From positions 1 through 17,986 of the forward strand of contig CAZLTY010000079.1 in assembly GCA_964562575.1 (NCBI GenBank): a stretch of 17,986 nucleotides of DNA. The letters are read 5' to 3'. Positions 6,739 through 15,819 of this stretch are shown in pieces (the first letter of the stretch is position 1; every line of letters begins with the position of its first letter). The translations under genes and the position numbers were made by a program. Origin of the DNA: SG8-4 sp964562575 (lineage in GTDB: Bacteria > Planctomycetota > Phycisphaerae > Sedimentisphaerales > Anaerobacaceae). Under the pieces are notes generated by a model. The model was given only the letters and a program-made list of their open reading frames with translations. It was not told the origin of the DNA and ran no database searches.

Positions 6739-7914
6739 CTAGAGTAAGCTCAGCGGATGCTCGCGATTCTTCAAGGGCAGATCAACCGGCGCACCGAGCC
6801 TGTGTGATTCGTACACGGCCAATATCATCTCCAGGGCTGCCCGTCCGTCATACATGCCGCCTTTCGGCTGGGTGTCTTTCTCAATGGCGTCAATCAGATC
6901 GAGTGCGATCAGGCGATTGCCAAGGGCCTGACGCTTGTCGACAAGAGTTTCCGGCTTGTCAATCCCGGCACTGGTGATGCGTCTCCATCGGGTGCCGCTT
7001 CGACCGGGCTGCCAGGAGGGATCTTCGGCGAGCCAAATTTCGGGTAGCGCGCCGGTTGTCATCGTAAGCACGCCCTTTGTGCCGAATAGTTGAAGCCCGA
7101 AGCGTTTGGCGGCACCGTCTCTGGCGCGATGTGTCGAAAAATAGCCCATAGTCGTGCCGCCAAAACGGTACGTTGCGTGAATTTCGTCCCCGGCCAGCGG
7201 ACCGATACCTTCGGCGCCGTCGCGCACCTGATCTCTGGTGACAGGTTTCCCGCCGTCCCTCACACGTGCAAAGCACCATTGCGGATCGCCTGCGAACAGA
7301 CGCATCAGATCCATGACGTGTGTCCCCAAGACCATCAGATCCTCGCCGCCGCCCCGGCGGTCCTCCTTGCCTCTGCCGCGCAGCTCGACGATGTCCCCCA
7401 AGACTCCGTCGGCGATAGCGCGCTGCACGTGCCGCAGCGACGGGCTATAACGTGTCTGATGTGCGATAGCGAGTTTGAGATTCCGTTTTTCAAATGCAGC
7501 GATCATTTCATCGGCTTGCTCGAGTGTCTGGCACATGGGTTTTTCAAGAAAAACGTGACAGCCGAACTCGGCGCAGGCCAGGACCATATCGCGGTGACAA
7601 TCCAGCCAGCGAGCGGCAACGCTAACGATCTGTGGACGCTCCTTCTCCAGCATCTGGCGATAATCCGCGTAAGCCCTCGGCGCCTTGAGCCGTTTGGCTG
7701 CCGCCTCTCGGCCCGCAGGATCAACATCGGCGACGGCTGCAACGTGAGCCTGATCTATATCGTTCCAGACGACGTCCAGCCCGTGGCCGTAATTGCCTCT
7801 GCCCGTCCTGCCGATGACTGCGACCTTGTATTTTGGTTTCTTCGCCTTTGCGGACCGTGCGCCTAATGCCGCAAGTCCAACTGCCGTGGTCCTGATGAAT
7901 TCTCGCCGTTTCAT
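6739..7914 (-). CDS. Gfo/Idh/MocA-family oxidoreductase with Tat signal
   Basis: NAD(P)-dependent oxidoreductase of 391 residues, predicted to be exported folded by the Tat route. The N-terminus MKRREFIRTTAVGLAALGA has the twin-arginine pattern and ends in SAKAKK. The Rossmann domain starts at YKVAVIGRTGRGNYG (29-43), with VAAVADVDP (58-66) and the catalytic-region FLEKPMCQTL (122-131, Glu124-Lys125-Pro126). The C-terminal half is the family's substrate domain (GTHVMDLMRLFAGDP). A GGGAG-like site lies about eight bases before the ATG. The gene follows the BNR/sialidase-like gene by 21 bases, so the two are probably one operon. Oxidation or reduction of a released sugar or glycoside in the periplasm is likely; the exact substrate is unknown. 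The natural cofactor may be tightly bound, as in other exported members. Confidence 0.9.
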   Translation of the reverse strand: MKRREFIRTTAVGLAALGARSAKAKKPKYKVAVIGRTGRGNYGHGLDVVWNDIDQAHVAAVADVDPAGREAAAKRLKAPRAYADYRQMLEKERPQIVSVAARWLDCHRDMVLACAEFGCHVFLEKPMCQTLEQADEMIAAFEKRNLKLAIAHQTRYSPSLRHVQRAIADGVLGDIVELRGRGKEDRRGGGEDLMVLGTHVMDLMRLFAGDPQWCFARVRDGGKPVTRDQVRDGAEGIGPLAGDEIHATYRFGGTTMGYFSTHRARDGAAKRFGLQLFGTKGVLTMTTGALPEIWLAEDPSWQPGRSGTRWRRITSAGIDKPETLVDKRQALGNRLIALDLIDAIEKDTQPKGGMYDGRAALEMILAVYESHRLGAPVDLPLKNREHPLSLL

Positions 7915-7935
7915 GAATTCGCTCCCGCCTCAAGC

Positions 7936-9309
7936 TCATTTGCGCTGTGAAGTCTTGCCCTGTTTGACCCAGGCCTCGTCGAATTGCACGTACATGATCG
8001 TATTGCTCGGGCCGCCTTTTCGGTCTTTGCGATGGTAGCTGTAAACTGCGTGCAATGTGCCGTCACGGCCCTGAATAATAGACGGATAGCCGCTGCTGGT
8101 CGCGATTCGTCTGTCTCGCATGTCACGTTCGACGGCTCTGGTGTACTGCCAATTCTTTCCTTCGTCGGCAGATATCGAAATCGCCAGACTGTGCCTGCCG
8201 TTTTCGGTGTCGTTGTAGGCGATAGCCCAGTGACCGTTTCGCATGGTGACAGTATCCGCTCCCGATCCAGGGTTGGGCAGCTCGGAATCCCTTACCGGGC
8301 TCCACGTCAAGCCATTGTCTTCGGAACTGCTCATGTGAAGGCGCTGGGGTGGAGGGCCGTTGTCGCGCATGTAGGCGACGAGCGTCCCATCGGCCTTCTT
8401 TGCGATGCTGGCTTGAATGTTGCCCGCTCCCACGAGCGGCTCACTGAACTGCCAGTTCTTGCCGCCGTTGTCGGTTATCGCCATCAGGGAAAAGCTAAAT
8501 CCGTCGGAGTAGAGAGGGACGATGATTCGGTTCTCATTGGCGATCACCGCCTTGTTCTTGGTCTGCCAACCTACGCGCCTGAAATACGCATAACCCAATT
8601 GCTGCTCGGTTGAGCCGCCCTGAGCGTCGTAGAGCCGACCTCTGCGGATCATGTTCTCGCCGCGCGCTTTTGAAAGCAGTTCCTTCTTCCATCTTTCGGC
8701 CATGGGGCGCACAGCCTGCCGGGGCATCCGCGTACTTTCGGCAATATACTTCGTGTACTCTTCGATCTGTTGCTCAACGGATCTGACGAAGCGATCGCCG
8801 GGCTGTATACCTCGCTCTGCCGAGTCGCCGGGCTTGACGTGCAGGACGTCCTGCCATGCCCATTCGGGCGCTCCTTCGGATGCCATGTAGTTCTCACTGA
8901 TCCGGTATTTGGGCAGGGACGTTTCCCACTGATTTGCTATCACCGTATACCACATCAGCCAGAGCCGGTCCTGAGGGTCGAGAAACAGGATCGGATTGAT
9001 ATCCGGGAATCCGGGGACGTCCGCCATCACAAAGGGTTTGGTCCATTTGTCTTTGCCCGCTCGAAGCCGAGATCCCATGATCGCTACGTCGTCTGCCCAT
9101 CGCTCGCCAGAGCCCTGGAACCAGGCGGCCAGAAGGTCACCGTTTGGCAATTCGACTATTGTCGAGCCGTGGACGTGCTGGTTGACGAGAGGAAATATCT
9201 CGATGGCCCGAAAAAGCACTTCTTGATCGCCCTGTGCCAGAGAGGACGTGCTGTTTGCCGCAAGTAACAGCAAGAGTGAAAACGCGCCGATTATTTCAAT
9301 TCTTTTCAT
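7936..9309 (-). CDS. Exported BNR-repeat / sialidase-like glycoside hydrolase family protein
   Basis: Protein of 457 residues from the ATG at 9309, which has AAAGG nine bases upstream; an in-frame ATG 54 bases further upstream adds 18 residues before the signal peptide and is not preferred. MKRIEIIGAFSLLLLLAANS followed by TSSLAQG is a clear Sec signal peptide. The rest is a sialidase-type beta-propeller (BNR_2): VNQHVHGSTIVELPNGDLLA near the start, and Asp-box-like turns ITDNGGKNWQF, SSSEDNGLTWSP and ISADEGKNWQY. The annotation 'exo-alpha-sialidase' is common for such proteins, but the family also includes other glycan-acting or non-enzymatic propellers, so the sugar is uncertain. The first gene of a two-gene unit with the Tat oxidoreductase downstream. 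A stretch of about 80 polar residues between the N-terminal part and the Asp boxes (PGDSAERGIQPGDRFVRSVE onward) looks like an insert. Confidence 0.85.
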   Translation of the reverse strand: MKRIEIIGAFSLLLLLAANSTSSLAQGDQEVLFRAIEIFPLVNQHVHGSTIVELPNGDLLAAWFQGSGERWADDVAIMGSRLRAGKDKWTKPFVMADVPGFPDINPILFLDPQDRLWLMWYTVIANQWETSLPKYRISENYMASEGAPEWAWQDVLHVKPGDSAERGIQPGDRFVRSVEQQIEEYTKYIAESTRMPRQAVRPMAERWKKELLSKARGENMIRRGRLYDAQGGSTEQQLGYAYFRRVGWQTKNKAVIANENRIIVPLYSDGFSFSLMAITDNGGKNWQFSEPLVGAGNIQASIAKKADGTLVAYMRDNGPPPQRLHMSSSEDNGLTWSPVRDSELPNPGSGADTVTMRNGHWAIAYNDTENGRHSLAISISADEGKNWQYTRAVERDMRDRRIATSSGYPSIIQGRDGTLHAVYSYHRKDRKGGPSNTIMYVQFDEAWVKQGKTSQRK

Positions 9310-9548
9310 CGTTGATACCTTTCTGTAAGACTTCCCTTCATAAAGCTTGGGATCCGCGCCCAATCATCTTTGACAGCTCACCTCTTGAAAAGAAGCGGAC
9401 GGCCACGGTCTGGGCGCTTCCGCAGAAACGAGCCCTGTAGAATATTAACTGCTGCGAAGAAGTAGTGCAAGAGAAGTTGCATCGACGAGGCCCAAAGTGT
9501 AGTATGTGCTCCAATCTTGAGTTCAAATCAGAAAAGGATAAAAAACAG

Positions 9549-10544
9549 ATGGCGAATATAGTCCACATAGGAATTGGCCCACTGGGCGCCAAGACGGTCA
9601 CCTGCGCAATCGAGCGCGGTTGTTTCAACATCGTCGGCGCGGTCGATACCGATCCCGAGAAGGCAGGTAGGGATCTTGGCGAATTGTGCGGTATCGGCTC
9701 GCTTGGAATTGCCGTCAGCGCAAGTCTCAACGAAGCGCTCGCGGGCAAGCAAGCTGATGTTGCCCTGCTTACTACTGTCAGCAGTATTGTTTCTCTTGAG
9801 AGCCAGGTCGCCGAAATTGCAGAGGCGGGGCTCAATATTGTCTCCACTTGCGAAGAGCTTTTCTTTCCGTGGAAGACTAATCCAGAGGTCGCCGGACGCA
9901 TCGACCGGATATGCCGTGACAAAGAGATCACATGCGTTGGGACAGGAGTCAATCCGGGCTACCTCATGGATTTATTCCCGACGGTTTTGAGCGGTCTGTG
10001 CCAAAGCGTGAAGAAAGTGGAGGTATGGAGGGTCCAGGATGCCTCGGTGCGCCGGATTCCATTCCAGCAGAAAATAGGGGCGGCTCTGACGTTGGAGGAA
10101 TTCGAGGCCAAGAAGAATGACGGCTCACTGAGACACGTAGGTTTGCCCGAGTCCGTAGATTTTGTGGCCGACAGACTCGGCTGGAAGCTTGACCGCAATG
10201 AAGAGACGCTCGAGCCGGTGATCGCCGAGGCGCAGATCGATAGCGGATACAAACCGATCTCCAAGGGCATGGCCCGCGGTGTGCATCAGGTGGGCAAAGG
10301 ATTCGTAGGCGATGATGAAGTCATAACCCTGAACTTTCAAGCCGCGGTGGGCGAGCCTGAGTCCTACGACCAGGTGCGCATCGATGGCGAGCCCGTAATT
10401 GAGTCCAGGATTGCAGGCGGTGTCAACGGTGACATCGCTACGTGCGCCATTGCCCTCAATACCGTCAGGTCCGTCCTTGAAGCCGGCCCCGGCCTCAAGA
10501 CGATGGCCCAGATTCCACCGATCGGATTCTTCAAGAGAATGTAA
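9549..10544 (+). CDS. DapB-like / 2,4-diaminopentanoate dehydrogenase-like oxidoreductase
   Basis: Rossmann-fold oxidoreductase of 331 residues, cytoplasmic. I chose the ATG at 9549 because the nucleotide-binding strand starts at once (MANIVHIGIGPLGAKTV) and AAGGA lies ten bases upstream; an ATG at 9465 would add 28 residues with no family match. Further features are IVGAVDTDPEKAGRDLGEL, STCEELFFPW, VGTGVNPGYLMDLFP, and a C-terminal region with PISKGMARGVHQVG and GEPVIESRIAGGVNGDIATC. The VNPGYLMD and GGVNGD segments fit the dihydrodipicolinate-reductase-related family containing 2,4-diaminopentanoate dehydrogenase (ornithine degradation) and similar amine dehydrogenases. No other ornithine or lysine pathway gene is adjacent, so the substrate stays open. 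It is transcribed alone, convergent with the large gene ending at 10661. Confidence 0.82.
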   Translation: MANIVHIGIGPLGAKTVTCAIERGCFNIVGAVDTDPEKAGRDLGELCGIGSLGIAVSASLNEALAGKQADVALLTTVSSIVSLESQVAEIAEAGLNIVSTCEELFFPWKTNPEVAGRIDRICRDKEITCVGTGVNPGYLMDLFPTVLSGLCQSVKKVEVWRVQDASVRRIPFQQKIGAALTLEEFEAKKNDGSLRHVGLPESVDFVADRLGWKLDRNEETLEPVIAEAQIDSGYKPISKGMARGVHQVGKGFVGDDEVITLNFQAAVGEPESYDQVRIDGEPVIESRIAGGVNGDIATCAIALNTVRSVLEAGPGLKTMAQIPPIGFFKRM

Positions 10545-10594
10545 AGATCAAGAATCAAATATCAAAATTGTGGAGCCGCTTCACGGGCTGTTCT

Positions 10595-10626
10595 AAAAAG
10601 CATCCGCCTCCGGCGGATTCCGTAAT
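10595..10626 (-). terminator. Bidirectional terminator-like hairpin between convergent genes
   Basis: A perfect 7-bp stem ATCCGCC/GGCGGAT (10602-10608 and 10612-10618) with a three-base loop lies between the stops of the genes ending at 10544 (+) and 10661 (-). On the minus strand the stem is followed by GC and five T (10599-10595), a good terminator for the large minus-strand gene. On the + strand the following TAATTTTT is a weaker tail. Confidence 0.6.
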
Positions 10627-10660
10627 TTTTCATTTTACACTTTGATTTTTGATTTTGTTC

Positions 10661-13600
10661 TCACAGGTCGACCGTCAGTTCGTGAATTGACCAGTTCCAA
10701 CTGTCCGAAGAGCCGGTCTGGATGATTTTGACGCATCTGGTTTTCACGGGTTTGGCAAACTTGATTTTGGTGATCGGTTTCGTGGCTTTGCCTGTGGCAA
10801 TCGGTTTGCCCCAACTGCCGCCGTCGAAAGAGATGTAGACCTCATAGCTGCGAGGATAGTCATTCGACGAATTCGTGGTATCGAGAGTCAGGCCCTTGAG
10901 TGTGTTTTCTACGCCGAGATCCAGCTCAAACCAGTCACCAGGTTTCATCGCTCTGCCTGTGTCCCACCGGCTTGCCTTATTGCCGTCCAGGGCCCGATGC
11001 GCATAATTACTGTTGCGCGACGCCTTGGCCTTGAGGTTCTTGCTCAGCATGGCCTCTTTGATTCTTTTGATGGCAAGCTCGGCTTCAGCGGACAAGGCAC
11101 TGTCGGTTTTCGAAGTCTCCGCAAGTTTCAGTGCCTGCTCGCACGGATACCTGACCAACGCGCCGAGTACGGCCTTCTTCTCGTCGTTTCGTTTCGCGGC
11201 GCCCATAGCGTCGCCTAATAATTCGACCGCCTTGGCTGCACTGCGGTTCGCCGGCAGGGCGAGCAGTTTGATATAACCGCGAAGCGCCACAACCTGTCGC
11301 GTCGAATCGCTGCTGGTCCTGGCGATCTCCAGCAGCTCGGCCAGAGGTGTCGAATCGGGCCAGTCGGCCAGTGCCCGAACAGCAGCGTTCTGCACGTTAG
11401 CTTCGCTGCTCGATAGCTGACTGCGAACGGCCCCGAGAGCCTTCTCGCCTCCGAACTGGGGCAGTACGGCCAATAGATGACCCTTGGTGTCGTCGCCGGC
11501 TTTGCCCAGAGACGCGATGACGGCGGTGGCGTCCGGCTTTTCGAGCCGTGTGACAGTCGCAATCATTGCCCGCTCAATGGCGGCACGATCTGCGTTACCG
11601 CCGGCTGCAAGCAATGTTGAAACCATTCTGGCAAGCTCCTCCTGGCCGGACAATGCACCCAGGGCCTTGTAAGCTGCTCGCCTGACGTCCACATTCTTGT
11701 CTTTGGCGAGGTCGAACAAAGCGCCAACTGCCTCTGTTTCGCGGCGGTTGATGAGAGTCTGAATTGCATTGGCGCGAACCGCAGGCTCGGCACTGCTGCC
11801 GGCCACCGTGATCAACGCCTTAGCAACACCATCGTCCGAAAGTCTGTTCAAACTGTCCATCGCACGTCTGCCGGTTTCATCGCCTGCGACCGAAGCTGCG
11901 GCGAGCAGTTCGACGTTGGCGGCATCGCCCAGAACCGCGAGTGCCTCAATAGCGGCAAGGCGAATGGATTCGTTATTGCTTGCGACCGCTTTTGCAACGA
12001 CCGGCGCTGCGGTCTTGTCGCCGCGCGCTTCGAGGGCGCCTATCAGCACGATCTGGGCATCGGGGCCGAGATTCTCGAGCTGTTCAGCAAGAGCCTTGGT
12101 GACAGCCGTACCGGGCATCTCCGTCATGAACTTGCCCGCAGCGCGCTGTATGTCCAGGTCTTTGTCGCCTAGAAGAGTCAGCACAACAGGCACTGCCTTG
12201 TCTTTTTCGGCCTGGACAAAGCCCTTGTAAGCGGCGATTCGAATCCATGTACTGTTGTCAGGCGAGGTCATCTTGCGATAGATTGCCACAGCCTCGCGGC
12301 TCTGCCGGTCGGCGAGCATGCTGTCTGCACACATCAGCTGCGCATTGTCACGTGCGTCGGTGAGTTCAGCCGGTACTTTGGCCCCTGACAGGATTTTGGC
12401 CGCCTGCGGGCCGCCGATTCTTCCCAATGCCCCAATCGCGGCGCGAGCGACCTCCGTGTTGCTGTCGGTCACGAGCTTGGCGAGTCCCGGCACGGCCTGG
12501 CGGTCGCCGCGTTGAGAGATCGAACCGATAACACCAATCTTGAGACTGCCCTCGAACCTGGGCAGCGCTTTGCGCAGAGCGGCGCCGGCTTCGGGGCCGG
12601 CCATATGCTGCAGGGCAAACCTCGCCATATGCGAGAGTTTCTCGTCGGCGAGTAATTTAGAAAGGGCCGGTACAGATTGAGCCGAGCCGACCCGGCGCAG
12701 CATGCGGCAAATGAACTGCTTGCCGGCAAAAGTGGTCTTAGGCGATTCAAGAACTCTGAGCAATCGTTCCTCGACCTGTGGGAACACCCATGGCCGGAGG
12801 TTTCGAATCTCTTCTTCGACCGCCGCCAGGGCCCGCCGGGATTTGCCAAAGTCGTATTTTTCTATGGCGTCGTAGTCGGCTGAGACGGCTGAACGAAGGC
12901 CAACCTTCTCGGCGGTCGGAAAATCATCGGGAACCTCTATTTGTGTTACTTGCCCGGTGGCGGCCCACTCGGTGCCGCGCTGGAAGGTCACGATGAATCC
13001 AACGCAGCGCAACTGCTCGGCGGCGTGACCAAGGGCCGTGTGGAAGACTCTTCCCTTACCGTAGCGTATGGCCATCAGCATCGGTTCGTGCTCGCCCGTG
13101 CCTTTCTTCGCCGGATCGGCGTAGGCGGTCGCAAGAACCTTTACGTTCTTGGCGGGGCCCCGCAGCTCGCTGTAGAGTTCGTCCTTTGTATGCATCCACT
13201 TTTCGGGAAGGCCCGCGGTGATAGCGTGGTTGCGGTCCCTGATGATGATTTGAAAGTCATGCTGAGGACCGTGGCTTCCGCCCCGGCCGGGTGAGTGGTC
13301 CAGGACGACTTTGCCGTCGCGGTAGCGGATCTTTGGCCCGGATTTCTCGTTTCGGCCGCCCCATCCGCCGACGGCGATCATTTCGTTCCACTCTTTCCAT
13401 TTTGGAAATGCGTTGTCCGCCGCGTGGAAGATAACGAGGCCGCCGCCGCTGCTCATGTACTTTACCAGTGCATCCTGGGTCTCTTTGGGCCATTCGTCGC
13501 CCGTATAGTTTGCGACGATGACGTCGTACTTCGCAAAGTCCGGCTTGAAAGAATCCATCGGCTTCTTTCTGGCCGGCGAGGTCGCCACGTCCACAGTGAA

Positions 13601-14419
13601 AAGACCGGTTTCTTCCAGCAAGCTCTGGAGAACAGGAGTTGTGCCTTTCCAGTCGTGGTTGTTCTGGCCGTCAACAATCAGAGCTTTCAGCGGGTCCTTC
13701 CTGTTCTTGCCGGTGAGGTCCTGAATTCGGATGTTGCGCCACTTGATTTTCTTTCCGGCCTGTTTGGAGCCGTGGACCTGAAGAGCGATGAAACCGGTGG
13801 AGGTCATATCGTCTTTCAAATCGGCCGCCGGCACGCCATTGACCCATGTTCGCATTCTGTCGCCGACAGCCTCGATGCGGTAGTGGTTCCACTGATTCTG
13901 CTTGAAGGCTGCCCGCGCGGCCGGATTCTTGGTCAGATTATTGAGCCAGCCCCGACGGGATTCGTCGTAAATGCCGCCCGACCATGATCGAGGGGCCGTC
14001 TCCGGGGCGGGCTGGCCATTGGCCAGCAGGTTCTTCGGGTCTCTCTTGTAGGCTCCTGTGCCCGGATCGATTTCGACCTGATAGCCGTGGACCGTGGAGT
14101 TCTTATAGTGCTTCCAGCTATGGCTGCGGATCTGAATACCGGAGTTCATGTCCGGCTCAACAAGAAACTCCAGCTCAAGGACAAAATCGGTGTACAGCTT
14201 CTCGGTGCAGAGGAAGCTGTTCGGTGTCTTGAGCACCGTAGTTCCGACGATCATTGCGTCCTCGACGGCGTACTTTGCCTTTCCGCCGCGCTGGATCCAG
14301 CCGTTGAGGGTCTTGCCGTCGAAGAGATTCTGCCAGTCCTCGCCGGCGGCATGGGACATGCTCGATAGCGAAACAAACGCCAGGCCGAATACGAGTAATA
14401 TCGCCGTTAGTCTTCTCAT
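10661..14419 (-). CDS. Large exported multidomain protein: DUF1080, ThuA-like, HEAT repeats, F5/8 type C
   Basis: Protein of 1252 residues. I chose the ATG at 14419 because AAGGAG (14432-14427) ends seven bases before it; the ATG at 14425 is too close to that site and longer starts would run into the upstream gene. MRRLTAILLVFGLAFVSLSS followed by MSHAAG is a Sec signal peptide. Domains in order, approximate: DUF1080 / 3-keto-disaccharide hydrolase (27-235; WQNLFDGKTLNGW, DMNSGIQIRS, HGYQVEIDPG), ThuA-like (245-480; ALIVDGQNNHDWKGT, GGGLVIFHAADNAF, YGKGRVFHTALGHA), a long array of HEAT-like repeats (500-1095; recurring 'AIEALAVLGD', 'AAIGALGRIGG') and a C-terminal discoidin/F5-8C sugar-binding domain (1110-1252; ALDGNKASRWDTG, WFELDLG, SYEVYISFDGGSWG). 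It probably cleaves 3-keto-glycosides and binds a polysaccharide, with the HEAT part as a scaffold. It follows the Tat oxidoreductase gene by 37 bases, so it is likely the second gene of an operon. Confidence 0.9.
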   Translation of the reverse strand: MRRLTAILLVFGLAFVSLSSMSHAAGEDWQNLFDGKTLNGWIQRGGKAKYAVEDAMIVGTTVLKTPNSFLCTEKLYTDFVLELEFLVEPDMNSGIQIRSHSWKHYKNSTVHGYQVEIDPGTGAYKRDPKNLLANGQPAPETAPRSWSGGIYDESRRGWLNNLTKNPAARAAFKQNQWNHYRIEAVGDRMRTWVNGVPAADLKDDMTSTGFIALQVHGSKQAGKKIKWRNIRIQDLTGKNRKDPLKALIVDGQNNHDWKGTTPVLQSLLEETGLFTVDVATSPARKKPMDSFKPDFAKYDVIVANYTGDEWPKETQDALVKYMSSGGGLVIFHAADNAFPKWKEWNEMIAVGGWGGRNEKSGPKIRYRDGKVVLDHSPGRGGSHGPQHDFQIIIRDRNHAITAGLPEKWMHTKDELYSELRGPAKNVKVLATAYADPAKKGTGEHEPMLMAIRYGKGRVFHTALGHAAEQLRCVGFIVTFQRGTEWAATGQVTQIEVPDDFPTAEKVGLRSAVSADYDAIEKYDFGKSRRALAAVEEEIRNLRPWVFPQVEERLLRVLESPKTTFAGKQFICRMLRRVGSAQSVPALSKLLADEKLSHMARFALQHMAGPEAGAALRKALPRFEGSLKIGVIGSISQRGDRQAVPGLAKLVTDSNTEVARAAIGALGRIGGPQAAKILSGAKVPAELTDARDNAQLMCADSMLADRQSREAVAIYRKMTSPDNSTWIRIAAYKGFVQAEKDKAVPVVLTLLGDKDLDIQRAAGKFMTEMPGTAVTKALAEQLENLGPDAQIVLIGALEARGDKTAAPVVAKAVASNNESIRLAAIEALAVLGDAANVELLAAASVAGDETGRRAMDSLNRLSDDGVAKALITVAGSSAEPAVRANAIQTLINRRETEAVGALFDLAKDKNVDVRRAAYKALGALSGQEELARMVSTLLAAGGNADRAAIERAMIATVTRLEKPDATAVIASLGKAGDDTKGHLLAVLPQFGGEKALGAVRSQLSSSEANVQNAAVRALADWPDSTPLAELLEIARTSSDSTRQVVALRGYIKLLALPANRSAAKAVELLGDAMGAAKRNDEKKAVLGALVRYPCEQALKLAETSKTDSALSAEAELAIKRIKEAMLSKNLKAKASRNSNYAHRALDGNKASRWDTGRAMKPGDWFELDLGVENTLKGLTLDTTNSSNDYPRSYEVYISFDGGSWGKPIATGKATKPITKIKFAKPVKTRCVKIIQTGSSDSWNWSIHELTVDL

Positions 14420-14456
14420 TTTCATACTCCTTAGCAGCCGAATCAGCGATTGTCTT

Positions 14457-15743
14457 CTACAGGACCCACGGTTCTCGATAGGACCTGCCGAGCAGCGCAC
14501 TGGCTTGTGCATCGCCTACGATTTCTTCGGTTTCGGGGTCCCATTTGATCTTGCGTCCCGTCAGCATAGCGATCTCGCCAAGCAAGGCGACGCTGACAGA
14601 GCGATGCCCCACTTCCGCCGGACAGATCGTGAGCTTGCGGCTCCTGACGCAATCGAGGAAGTTCTGCTGGTGGTCCCTGCTCTCATAGAGCCTCGTCTCG
14701 CTGGGGCCGATATCCTGCTGTAATATTTTCTCATCCGATGCACGCAACCCGCCGCGGTTGACATGTATCCACCCGGTCTCGCCGTACCACTTTGCGCCTT
14801 GGGTGAGCTGTGTGTTATTGGCGACGGTCATTACAATGCCGTCGGCGTATTTGCAGGTGAACTTGTATTCGCTGGGGACATTGTAGAGACCCTCGTTGGG
14901 ATAGTTGCCGGTGCCTTCGATTTCCACAGGGCCCGTGCGGTCCCAGCCCATACCCCAGTGAGCGATGTCGATGTGGTGTCCGGCCCAGTCGGTGAGCTGG
15001 CCGCCGGAGTAGTCCATGATCCATCGCCAGTTCCAGTGGACTACGCCCCGGTAGGGGACATAGGGGGCCGGGCCAAGCCAGAAGTTCCAATCGAGACCTT
15101 CCGGAGGTTTCTCAATGCCCTTGACGTCTGTGCCCCCGCCTGTGGGCAGGCCCACTTCGACCTTGAGAATCTTTCCAATGCGATTATTGCGAACGAGTTC
15201 ACAGGCCCGGCGAAACTTGTAATCCGAGCGCTGCTGGCTTCCCGTCTGCCAGACTCGCCCGTAGCGAACAACCGCGTCGCAGATGGCGCGTCCTTCCCGA
15301 ATCGAGCGAGCGAATGGTTTTTGCCCGTGGATGTCCAGACCCGCACGGGCCGCTTCGATGGCGGGAATTGCATGCCAGTGATCGGGCATTGCCAACAGTA
15401 CGGCGTCGAGATCGCCGCGACCGATCAGTTCACGAAAATCGATGTGGGCCCCGCAGTCGCTGTTGCCGTTCTTTTGGTCTACTATCTTTTTGGCGTTGTC
15501 AAGATGGCTCTTGTCAACGTCGCAGACAGCCACCATCTGCACTTGTGACCTGCTCAGGAAGCCTCGCATGTCACCTGTCCCCTGCGAGCCGACGCCTATA
15601 GCTCCCATGACTATCCGGTTGCTTGGGGCATGGGCACCAAAGACCGTTGCCGGAACAATCGTCGGCAGGGCGATGGCCGCACCCGCGGCAGCGACAGTTC
15701 CCCTCAAGAAACTCCTGCGATCGGTCAACTCTTGTCCGTTCAT
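14457..15743 (-). CDS. Gfo/Idh/MocA-family oxidoreductase with Tat signal
   Basis: NAD(P)-dependent oxidoreductase of 428 residues of the larger planctomycete type. The N-terminus TDRRSFLRGTVAAAGAAIAL is a twin-arginine signal, followed by PTIVPATVFGAHAP. The Rossmann fold starts at IVMGAIGVGSQGTGDM (44-59), with VAVCDVDKSHLDNA (71-84), MPDHWHAIPAIEAARAG (119-135) and HGQKPFARSIREGR (139-152), where Gln141 replaces the Glu of the EKP motif and Lys142 is kept. WAGHHIDIAHWGMGWD in the C-terminal domain is typical of this subgroup. AGGAG lies seven bases before the ATG. It leads the operon with the DUF1080/ThuA protein; exported oxidation of a glycoside at C3 to supply a 3-keto substrate to that protein is the most natural inference. 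It differs from the other Gfo/Idh gene at 6739, so the two are not recent duplicates. Confidence 0.92.
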   Translation of the reverse strand: MNGQELTDRRSFLRGTVAAAGAAIALPTIVPATVFGAHAPSNRIVMGAIGVGSQGTGDMRGFLSRSQVQMVAVCDVDKSHLDNAKKIVDQKNGNSDCGAHIDFRELIGRGDLDAVLLAMPDHWHAIPAIEAARAGLDIHGQKPFARSIREGRAICDAVVRYGRVWQTGSQQRSDYKFRRACELVRNNRIGKILKVEVGLPTGGGTDVKGIEKPPEGLDWNFWLGPAPYVPYRGVVHWNWRWIMDYSGGQLTDWAGHHIDIAHWGMGWDRTGPVEIEGTGNYPNEGLYNVPSEYKFTCKYADGIVMTVANNTQLTQGAKWYGETGWIHVNRGGLRASDEKILQQDIGPSETRLYESRDHQQNFLDCVRSRKLTICPAEVGHRSVSVALLGEIAMLTGRKIKWDPETEEIVGDAQASALLGRSYREPWVL

Positions 15744-15819
15744 AGTGCTCTCCTGTTCAAGATCTACCGGGGCGTCACATGAGGACGCAGTATTGTCGCA
15801 GGCCCGGTCTCGTTATATT

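Noticed and set aside
14423..14512. Longer N-terminus for the DUF1080/ThuA protein starting at 14512
   Set aside because: It would put about 30 arginine-rich residues before the signal peptide and overlap the upstream oxidoreductase gene. The AAGGAG site fits the ATG at 14419.
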